Positions 38,137 to 45,437 of a DNA stretch of 64,000 nucleotides are shown piece by piece (the first letter of the stretch is position 1; every line of letters starts with the position of its first letter). The notes under the pieces are model-generated. The model searched no databases and was not told where the DNA came from. It was given only the letters and a program-made list of their open reading frames with translations. This stretch comes from Synechococcus sp. WH 8109 (GTDB lineage Bacteria > Cyanobacteriota > Cyanobacteriia > PCC-6307 > Cyanobiaceae), in NCBI RefSeq assembly GCF_000161795.2, contig NZ_CP006882.1, forward strand, positions 1,488,001 to 1,552,000, in the 5' to 3' direction. The position numbers and the translations under genes were made by a program.

Positions 38137-39360
38137 GTGATGTTCATGACGCCGCTTATCTTTCATGCGATCGACTTCTCAGCCCGTGAAGTGGGAAGCG
38201 GCCTGGCCGTCTCTGCCCTGATCGGCACGGTGGTGCGCTTGCTGAGCGGTGCACTGCTCGATCGGGGCATCCGCTGCTCCTGGCCAGTGAGGGGCACAAC
38301 CCTGTTGGCCATTGCAGCTGATCTAGTCCTGCTGCAGGCCGACAACTACAACAGCTACCTGCTCGGACAACTGCTGCTGGGCTGTGCGGCAGGTCTGTAC
38401 TGGCCTGCCATCGAATTGGCCGTTCCCCTGAGTTGCGGCAACCTCCCCTCCGGACGGGGCTACGCCCTGGTACGAAGTGCCGATGCTCTGGGGATCGGCA
38501 TCGGCACGCTGATCGGAACCGCTGCCGCCACCCTGGGAATGCTGCGGACGGTGTACATCGTTGAAGCGGTGTGCATGGGCGCTGTATTGGTGCTGATCAG
38601 CCTTGTTCCGCTCCAGGACGGTCCGCCTTATCGCAACCTCAACGGCAATGGCACGGTGCCGGTTGGTCAACGGCCACGATCAACGGCCCGGCTGCCTTGG
38701 TTGCTTCCCATGATGCCTGTGCTACTGGTCAGTGTGGTGGCCACAGGGATCCTGGCCCTTCAACAGAGTGCGCTTCCCCTCGATCTGGTGCGCGGCGGGC
38801 TGGTGCGACCGGCCCTGAGCGAAAGCCACAGCAGTGCCCTGATCGCCCTTCAGTTGACCTTGCTGGTGAGTCTGCAGTGGCCGGTGGGCCGTTGGCTGGC
38901 GGAGCGCAGCGTTGCCTTCGGCCTCGGCTTGAGCCTGGCGGGATTCAGTCTGGGCTGCAGCCTCATTGCCCTTTCCTCGCTGTTCGAAAACGGAACGATC
39001 CTGGTGCTGGCTGCCCTGCTGCCGATGGCCTTCGCCCAGGCCGCGTTCCTGCCTACGGCCACAGAAGCCGTAATTGAAGAGACACCCCCAGAACACCGGG
39101 GGTTGGCGATGGCGCTGTTTTCCCAGTGCTTCGCCATCAGCGCCATCGTGGCACCCCTCGCTGGAGGAGCATTGCTCGACCTTCAAAACAATGGCCTTCT
39201 GCTCTGGTTATTGATGGGTGGGGCCTGCCTGGTCGTGCTCCCCACCCTGCGCACGCTCGAGCCGCGCTACGGGGTGACAGCAACAGGCCAGGACATCGCC
39301 CCGCCGGAACGACAACGCTTTGACGCTCTGGCAGGCGGTTCAGGTCAACAACATCGATAA
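38137..39360 (+). CDS. Major facilitator superfamily transporter
   Basis: About 407 residues from GTG 38137 with some eleven to twelve hydrophobic helices, LLDRGIRCSWPVRGTTLLAI in the cytosolic loop region and SAIVAPLAGGALLDLQNNG near the end, typical of MFS exporters or uptake carriers. Substrate is unknown. The conserved-looking sequence continues upstream in frame (LRNVTRLRFLASIGAGG from about 38086), implying a longer first helix, but no ATG, GTG or TTG lies there; a CTG at 38056 is one candidate start and would overlap the divergent hydrolase. Confidence 0.82.
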   Translation: MMFMTPLIFHAIDFSAREVGSGLAVSALIGTVVRLLSGALLDRGIRCSWPVRGTTLLAIAADLVLLQADNYNSYLLGQLLLGCAAGLYWPAIELAVPLSCGNLPSGRGYALVRSADALGIGIGTLIGTAAATLGMLRTVYIVEAVCMGAVLVLISLVPLQDGPPYRNLNGNGTVPVGQRPRSTARLPWLLPMMPVLLVSVVATGILALQQSALPLDLVRGGLVRPALSESHSSALIALQLTLLVSLQWPVGRWLAERSVAFGLGLSLAGFSLGCSLIALSSLFENGTILVLAALLPMAFAQAAFLPTATEAVIEETPPEHRGLAMALFSQCFAISAIVAPLAGGALLDLQNNGLLLWLLMGGACLVVLPTLRTLEPRYGVTATGQDIAPPERQRFDALAGGSGQQHR

Positions 39361-39939
39361 GAACTGACGACAGAGGATGAAGACCATCCGAGGGCCAAGA
39401 GAAGGCCATCTCTCAGTTAAGTGCTGAAGTTAAATACTGAAGAAGACCTTTGGGCTGCGAAATTACTGTGGTTTTTGCGGTTCAAATTCCGTCCTCTAAC
39501 GAATCTCGGCACTAGTTGGAATCTCTCTGCCAATGCTTTTTCCATAAGTGCAAAGATGATGTTGTCGCTGATCACGCCTGACAGAAGTACAACCAGGATG
39601 TGCGAAGCAACCCCAACAACAGCAACCACTAGATTTGCTCATGCTGGTAATTGGGAGTAAAAACAGTTACTTTAAAGACTAGTGATGTTGCAGAACGGAA
39701 GGAGCAGACAAACTTCCCGATTTAGCACTTTATCGCCAGGAGAAGTTTGACAACGCAATATTCACTAAATAAAATATCCAAACAGCTAATACTGTTCTGA
39801 GTGATTAAGCTTTATTTTTGCACTTTGGTGAGGGCGATGAACAAGGCTGGTTTGTTGGCTTTTTTGAATTATGCAATCACTGCGGCTTGACTGTTGGATG
39901 GATTAAATATAGATTGGCAGTCATTAATGTTTTCAAACT
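39361..39939. other. AT-rich stretch of 579 bases without a supported gene
   Basis: Base composition falls sharply from about 39420 compared with the flanking genes, continuing into the TPR gene. Short ORFs on both strands (39421-39660 plus, 39417-39629 minus, 39818-40054 plus) show no family likeness, and none has a clear ribosome-binding site. The minus-strand one contains a hydrophobic segment (VGVASHILVVLLSGVISD) and could be a remnant. I see no terminator, tRNA, repeat or attachment site here. Confidence 0.6.
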
Positions 39940-42513
39940 ATGGCAGGTTTTGGAAATAAATATATTAAGAAACACGATGAGAAATCGCAAGCTTGCCATG
40001 ACGGAAACGGAGACGCAAAGGCTTCTTACAAAAAAGCACTTGATTGTCATCTAAAAGGAAGTCTTAAAAGTGCTGAAAAGGAGTACAGGAAGGCGATAAA
40101 ATTAGGCTTACTAGAGCCAGGTATTTATTCTAATCTAGGACTAATCTGTAAAAATAGCGGCAGAATAAATGAAGCAATTTTGCTATTCAAGAAAGCAATT
40201 TCAATAAGTCCTGAGCACCCAGATGCTTATGCTAACTTGGGATTAATATATAAGAATTTAGGAGATTTCGAGCAAGCTATTTGTCTTACTCTTGAGTCTT
40301 ATAAGCTTAAACCCTTAGACCCATTAATCCTGATGAACCTGGGTGGTATCTATCAAGATCTAGGCAGGCTTGACCAAGCCTTAGAATTTACGCTTAAATC
40401 CTTAAATCTGAAGCAGGATAATTCAATTGCTCTTGGCAACTTAGGCAGTATTTTCAAACAACTTGGTCGTTTTGATGAAGCACTTAGTTCAACTCTTAAA
40501 TCACTTGAATTAGAACCTAAAAATCATAATACTCTTCTAAATTTAGGTGTAATTTATACAGGACTTGACAAACTTGACCAAGCTCTTGAATGTACTATCC
40601 AATCCTTAGAGATAAAGCCAGATAATCCGGATGCGCTGATGAATCTGGCTGTAATTTATAGAAAAATCGGATCTCCAGACCGCGCTCTCCCCCCTATTCT
40701 TAAATATTCAGAATTGAAACCTAACAACCATCTTGCCTTGTTGACTCTTGCTGGCATTTATATAGATCTAGGAGAGCTTGATGATGCATTAATTTATGCC
40801 TTAAAATCATTTGATTTGAACCCAAAAAATCATACTACTTGTTTGGTCCTAGGCAATATTTATAGAGACCTTGGTCGCCTTGATCAAGCTATTTTTTTTA
40901 CCCATAAGTCTCTGGAGTTAAATTCCGATAATTCAAATGCTCATATGAATTTGGCCTTAATTTATAAAACTATCGGTAGTTTCGACAAAGCTTTGGCTTC
41001 AATTCTTAGTTCATTAGATATAAATCCTAGTAATTCTAATGCTTATGCAAGCCTAGGGAATATTTATTCATACCTAAAAGATTACGATAAAGCAATTCAT
41101 GCTTATAAAAAGGCATTTGAATATAATCCGAGCATTGAGAATGAATGCCGTGCAAGACTGGGGTTTCCATATATTGTTGATCATGTCGATGAAGTATCTA
41201 TTTTGCGATCAGAATATATGGAAAATGCGAGATCAATATTTGACTCAAAAAAAGAAAAGACTGTAAGCAACTTTTTAAACCTAGGTTTGTTTATGTTGCC
41301 ATATCAAAATGGCAAAGATGATAAACAATTCTTGGAAGAGCTAGGTAAACTAGTTTCCCCCTGGCTTCAAGTATCAGAAAGTCAAGGATCAGAAGACACT
41401 GAGATAATCCAGCACCAAGAATCCCAACTTTTTGCTGCCGGTGCTCAAAGAGTGGGCTTTTACTTTGACAATACACATAGTGGTCATGTTGTCTTCAGGC
41501 ATTATTTTAATATCGTTAAAAGTTGCCATGAAAGTGGTTTAGAAGTCGTCATTATCAAGGGCCCAAATGCTTCTAATCAGGATTGCGCTGAACTAGAAAA
41601 ACATTCCACATGTGTCACTCAAATATCGTCAAACTTGGAAAATTCAGTTAAGATTCTAAAAAACCTAAGTCTTCAAGTTCTGGTTTACACGGAAATCTTT
41701 TCTTCGCCTGTGCCTTACTGCCTGGCGCATAATAAAATTGCAGCGACTCAGGTAGTTTTACCTGGAAATCTTATCACTACAGGCATTCCAAATGTAGACT
41801 ATTTTATATCAAGCGAATACATGGAAACAAATGATTCGCATAAGCTATACAGTGAAAAACTGATTCAGCTAAAGGGTATGCCTCACGGCATTACTGATAT
41901 ATCGTTGGCGACTTGTAATGGCAATCGTAGTAATTTTAACTTGCCTGAAGGCGCGCAGATATTTGGACTATTGCACAATCCTATAAAATTTCACCCAGAT
42001 TGGGATCAACTTTTAGAAAAAATAGCACAACTAGATAGCAATTCAATTTTTCTTCTTACAGGCAAAAATACTAAACCTCATGGCCTTCTTGTTGAAAGAT
42101 TGAAAAAGAATGCCCCAACTTTCTTATCACAATGTAGATCATTTACACGCATGGGTATTGTTGATTATTTTCACCTCCTTTCATGCGTCGATGTAGTTCT
42201 TGATCCAATCCATGTGGGATGTGGTACTACTTCGATTGATGCTTTAAGCATGGGAATTCCAATTATATCGAAGCCAGAAGATGTGCCTCGTACTCAGATT
42301 GTGCAAGGCCTTTATAAGCTTATGGATATAAAAGAAGCTCCTATCGCTCGCTCAGATTCAGAATACGTTTATTGGTGCGATAAAATGTCAAGAACCCGCA
42401 CAGAATACCGAAATCTTAGTCAAAAAATAAAGTCAAGATTCGCTAGAGTCTCGAATGAAAATAAAAAATCAACAGTTCAACTCGTCAAAGCAATAAAAAG
42501 CTGGATGGTATAA
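39940..42513 (+). CDS. TPR protein with C-terminal GT41 (O-GlcNAc transferase)-like domain
   Basis: An 857-residue protein in AT-rich, foreign-looking DNA. Residues about 27-400 are eleven consecutive TPR units of 34 residues (for example NLGGIYQDLGRLDQALEFTL). The C-terminal third has GT41/SPINDLY-like landmarks: GFYFDNTHSGHVVFRHY (about 505), TQVVLPGNLITTGIPNVDYF with a following YSEKLIQL (from about 602), QIFGLLHNPIKFHPDW, and DVVLDPIHVGCGTTSIDAL (about 750-770). GT41 enzymes transfer sugar from a nucleotide sugar to proteins; substrate here is unknown. Codons are rich in AAA, TTA and AGA, unlike neighbours. No Shine-Dalgarno is seen before the ATG. Confidence 0.82.
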   Translation: MAGFGNKYIKKHDEKSQACHDGNGDAKASYKKALDCHLKGSLKSAEKEYRKAIKLGLLEPGIYSNLGLICKNSGRINEAILLFKKAISISPEHPDAYANLGLIYKNLGDFEQAICLTLESYKLKPLDPLILMNLGGIYQDLGRLDQALEFTLKSLNLKQDNSIALGNLGSIFKQLGRFDEALSSTLKSLELEPKNHNTLLNLGVIYTGLDKLDQALECTIQSLEIKPDNPDALMNLAVIYRKIGSPDRALPPILKYSELKPNNHLALLTLAGIYIDLGELDDALIYALKSFDLNPKNHTTCLVLGNIYRDLGRLDQAIFFTHKSLELNSDNSNAHMNLALIYKTIGSFDKALASILSSLDINPSNSNAYASLGNIYSYLKDYDKAIHAYKKAFEYNPSIENECRARLGFPYIVDHVDEVSILRSEYMENARSIFDSKKEKTVSNFLNLGLFMLPYQNGKDDKQFLEELGKLVSPWLQVSESQGSEDTEIIQHQESQLFAAGAQRVGFYFDNTHSGHVVFRHYFNIVKSCHESGLEVVIIKGPNASNQDCAELEKHSTCVTQISSNLENSVKILKNLSLQVLVYTEIFSSPVPYCLAHNKIAATQVVLPGNLITTGIPNVDYFISSEYMETNDSHKLYSEKLIQLKGMPHGITDISLATCNGNRSNFNLPEGAQIFGLLHNPIKFHPDWDQLLEKIAQLDSNSIFLLTGKNTKPHGLLVERLKKNAPTFLSQCRSFTRMGIVDYFHLLSCVDVVLDPIHVGCGTTSIDALSMGIPIISKPEDVPRTQIVQGLYKLMDIKEAPIARSDSEYVYWCDKMSRTRTEYRNLSQKIKSRFARVSNENKKSTVQLVKAIKSWMV

Positions 42514-42616
42514 ACGCATAAACCTCTTGGCCCTTATAGTTCATTTTAGCCGAAAATGAATAGTATTGAAGGTTGGCAATTTCTGCACTTTTTCTTTAGA
42601 TCTATAGGTTCAAAGA

Positions 42617-42625
42617 GGGGGGGGG
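42617..42625 (+). repeat. Run of nine G
   Basis: A homopolymer of nine G in the gap between the TPR gene and the small exported protein, 47 bases before the latter's chosen ATG. It is the longest such run I noticed in the window and a potential slippage site. Confidence 0.7.
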
Positions 42626-42671
42626 TTGCTATTATTTGATATCTCAACCAGGGAACAGATGTGCACGCTCT

Positions 42672-43007
42672 ATGGACGTTCCAAGGAATGATCAGCAGCC
42701 AAACTTTGTTAACCACGGCACCGTAAAAGCAAGATCAGGTCGCTCGATCAAATGGTTCACGGCAATGCTGCTTGCCGTAATGCTGACGCCGCTTGCCAGA
42801 GCCGCTCAGCAGGATGAATGGACATTGGTGGCTTACGTAGAGAGCAAGAAAGCGGCTTACCTGGTTCTGAGGACAATCACCCAGGAGATCGAACTAATTC
42901 CGGTTGAATCCCTGCATCAGTGCGAGAAAATTGGAAGTGAGATCATGAAGGGTGGAAAGTTGAGCAAGTTCCTTAAGGGATACAAATGCATTCCAGGTTT
43001 GCTTTAA
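42672..43007 (+). CDS. Small exported protein of unknown function
   Basis: About 111 residues from ATG 42672 (MDVPRNDQQPN). A basic stretch (KARSGRSIKW) precedes a hydrophobic core (FTAMLLAVMLTPLA) ending ARAAQQ, which looks like a signal peptide, though the N-region is long and a later Met may be used. The mature part has two cysteines (LHQCEK, YKCIPG) that could form a disulphide. The frame extends to TTG 42636. Composition is nearer the core genome than the TPR gene. No family recognised. Confidence 0.6.
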   Translation: MDVPRNDQQPNFVNHGTVKARSGRSIKWFTAMLLAVMLTPLARAAQQDEWTLVAYVESKKAAYLVLRTITQEIELIPVESLHQCEKIGSEIMKGGKLSKFLKGYKCIPGLL

Positions 43008-43103
43008 GCGAACCAACTAGAGTTCACTGATATTTCCCGAATCAGGTGCTCTTGAAAAATCAAAGGTCTCTAAAGGGAATGTCTAGGCAATCAAATGCTT
43101 TGA

Positions 43104-44195
43104 CTAAACGTTGAACAGAAACTCCATCACATCGCCTTCATCGACCACATACTCCTTCCCTTCACTGCGCAGCCAGCCTTTGTTGCGAGCTTCCGCCAGT
43201 GAGCCGGCCTCCAGCAGCTTCTCCCAACCGATGGTCTGAGCGCGGATGAAGCCCCGCTCGAAATCGGTGTGGATTACACCGGCAGCCTGGGGAGCTGTCA
43301 TACCGGCTTTGAAAGTCCAGGCCTTTGTTTCCTTTTCACCGGTGGTGAAGTAGGTGCGCAGCCCGAGCAATCGATAGGTGGCCCGAATCAGGCTTTGCAG
43401 ACCGCCTTCCGTCACCCCGAGGCCTTCCAGATAGTCCGCGGTTTCCTCATCTCCCAGTTCCACCAGCTCCGCTTCCACCTGGGCAGAGATCCGTACCGTT
43501 TCGGCACCTTCCTTGGCTGCCAGTTCAACCACCTCGGTGCAGAAGGTATTGCCCTCTGCCAGGTCGTCCTCACTCACATTGGTGGCGTAGATGATCGGCT
43601 TAGCGGTTAAAAGACCCAAGGGCTTGATCATCGCCGCTTCTTCATCGTTCAGATCGACACTGCGGGCCGCACCACCGTTCTCGAGCACCGCCTGAATCCG
43701 TTCAAGAGCAGCGTCTTCCACCTGTGCTTCTTTGCTGGTGCGCATCTGCTTCTTGAGACGCTCTCGGCGCTTCTCAATCTGAGCCAGATCCGCCAGACCC
43801 AGCTCAAGATTGATCACCTCCGCATCCCGGGAGGGACCCACTGACCCTGAAACATGGATGACGTCATCGTCCTCGAAGCAGCGGATCACGTGAACGATCG
43901 CGTCCACCTCACGGATGTTGGCAAGAAACTTGTTGCCCAGACCCTCGCCCTGGCTGGCGCCTTTCACCAGACCAGCAATGTCGACAAACTCCATCCGGGT
44001 CGGAATGGTGTCCTGGCTTTTGCTCAGTTCTGTGAGCCGGTCCAATCGTTCATCGGGCACAGCCACGGTGCCGACGTTGGGCTCGATCGTGCAGAACGGA
44101 AAATTGGCAGCCTGCGCCTGAGCGTTGGCGACCAACGCATTGAACAAGGTGGACTTGCCCACGTTGGGCAATCCGACAATTCCAGCTTTGAGCAT
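43104..44195 (-). CDS. ychF: Ribosome-associated ATPase/GTPase YchF
   Basis: A 363-residue Obg-like P-loop protein. GLPNVGKS (residues 8-15) is the nucleotide site, with DIAGLVKGASQGEGLGNKFL (G3/switch region), NVSEDDLAEG in the family G4-like place, and a C-terminal TGS domain ending TIGWEKLLEAGSLAEARNKG and EYVVDEGDVMEFLFNV. YchF binds ribosomes and prefers ATP. Length is exactly that of the family. The convergent side is the small exported protein gene 96 bases away; divergent upstream is the HlyD-type gene. Confidence 0.97.
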   Translation of the reverse strand: MLKAGIVGLPNVGKSTLFNALVANAQAQAANFPFCTIEPNVGTVAVPDERLDRLTELSKSQDTIPTRMEFVDIAGLVKGASQGEGLGNKFLANIREVDAIVHVIRCFEDDDVIHVSGSVGPSRDAEVINLELGLADLAQIEKRRERLKKQMRTSKEAQVEDAALERIQAVLENGGAARSVDLNDEEAAMIKPLGLLTAKPIIYATNVSEDDLAEGNTFCTEVVELAAKEGAETVRISAQVEAELVELGDEETADYLEGLGVTEGGLQSLIRATYRLLGLRTYFTTGEKETKAWTFKAGMTAPQAAGVIHTDFERGFIRAQTIGWEKLLEAGSLAEARNKGWLRSEGKEYVVDEGDVMEFLFNV

Positions 44196-44246
44196 CGGCG
44201 GAATCTACCGGCCAGCGGCGAGACTGTTGTGAAGTTTTGTGGGCCC

Positions 44247-45413
44247 ATGCTGCAGTCCTTGCGCTCCCCTGCGTCCCCATCGCCTGAAGCAGAGCTGGCC
44301 TCAGAGGCAAAAGCACGATCCATACGGCCCAAAACCGCGATGGTGGGATTGCTGCTTCTAGCCCTGGGCGGGGGTGGGCTGCTGCTGCGTTTCGGTCCCT
44401 GGAGCAACCGTCAACGGGATCTGACGCCCTTCACCACCACAGCTGAACGCGGCGTGCTGTCTGGGGTGATCAGCGCCAGCGGCGAACTGCAGGCTCAGCA
44501 GAAGGTGAACGTGAGTCCGCGCCAGCCAGGTCTGCTGGCGGAGCTGATGGTGGATGAAGGGGATGTGGTGGAGAACGAGCAGGTACTGGCGGTGATGGAT
44601 CGCGGCGATCTCGATGATCGGCTGCAGGAGAAGCAGGCTCTGCTGCGTCAGGCCGACGCCAATTTCAAGAGCAGAAAAGAGGAATTCGAGCGTAAAAACC
44701 AGCTATTTGCCAGCGGCGTGATCAGCGCTGACGAATTCAGTGGTGCCCGCTTCGACCTGCTGGCCAGGCAGGCGGGCCTGGTGGCAGCCCGAGCACGGGT
44801 CGAGCAACTGGAACAGGAGAGCCGCGAAAAGACGATCCGCGCCCCCTTCTCAGGAACCATCACAGCGCGCTACGCCGAACCGGGGTCGTTTGTGACCCCG
44901 ACCACAGCCGCCTCGGCCACAGCCGGTGCCACCAGCGCTTCGATCGTTGAGCTCTCGCAAGGCTTGGAGGTGAGGGCCCGCGTTCCAGAAAGCGACATCG
45001 GCCGCATCGAGCCCGGCCAAACCGCCGAGATCCGGGTGGATGCCTATCCCGATGAGCGCTTCCAGGCAACGGTGAGTGAGGTTGCCCCCCGCGCCGCGAA
45101 AGAGAACAGCGTCACCTCCTTCGAAGTGAAGCTGAACTTCGTCAACCCGCAGAACAAACTGAAGATCGGCATGACCGCCGACATCAATTTCCAAACCGGG
45201 AACAGTGCGCCCAAAATCCTGGTACCCACCGTGGCGATCACCCTGGAAGACGGCCAACAGGGTGTGTTGCTGGTGGATGAATACCAGCAACCACGTTTTC
45301 AGCCGGTGGAACTGGGCAACAGCAGCGGCGACAAGACTGCAATCCTGAACGGTCTCGAATCAGGAACTCGCGTGTTCATCGATCTGCCCCCCTGGGCTGA
45401 TCGCCGCGATTGA
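44247..45413 (+). CDS. Efflux transporter periplasmic adaptor (HlyD/RND membrane fusion type)
   Basis: A 388-residue membrane fusion protein. A single N-terminal membrane anchor (MVGLLLLALGGGGLLL, about residues 34-49) is followed by the lipoyl/biotin-like half motif SASGELQAQQKVNVSPRQPG, a coiled-coil hairpin (QALLRQADANFKSRKEEFER to LEQESREK), then TIRAPFSGTITARYAEPGSF and a beta-barrel region. It links an inner-membrane pump to the outer membrane. The ORF is open far upstream antisense to ychF; ATG 44247 is the natural start. No ABC or RND pump is adjacent; polA follows. Confidence 0.88.
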   Translation: MLQSLRSPASPSPEAELASEAKARSIRPKTAMVGLLLLALGGGGLLLRFGPWSNRQRDLTPFTTTAERGVLSGVISASGELQAQQKVNVSPRQPGLLAELMVDEGDVVENEQVLAVMDRGDLDDRLQEKQALLRQADANFKSRKEEFERKNQLFASGVISADEFSGARFDLLARQAGLVAARARVEQLEQESREKTIRAPFSGTITARYAEPGSFVTPTTAASATAGATSASIVELSQGLEVRARVPESDIGRIEPGQTAEIRVDAYPDERFQATVSEVAPRAAKENSVTSFEVKLNFVNPQNKLKIGMTADINFQTGNSAPKILVPTVAITLEDGQQGVLLVDEYQQPRFQPVELGNSSGDKTAILNGLESGTRVFIDLPPWADRRD

Positions 45414-45437
45414 TCCACCCACATTTTCAACACCGTC

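Noticed and set aside
39818-40054. ORF overlapping the start of the TPR gene in another frame
   Set aside because: It ends inside the TPR coding region, has no family likeness, and the AT-rich sequence makes chance ORFs more likely.
43854-44246. Upstream extension of the HlyD-type gene
   Set aside because: This stretch is antisense to ychF and has no adaptor-like features; the natural start is ATG 44247.
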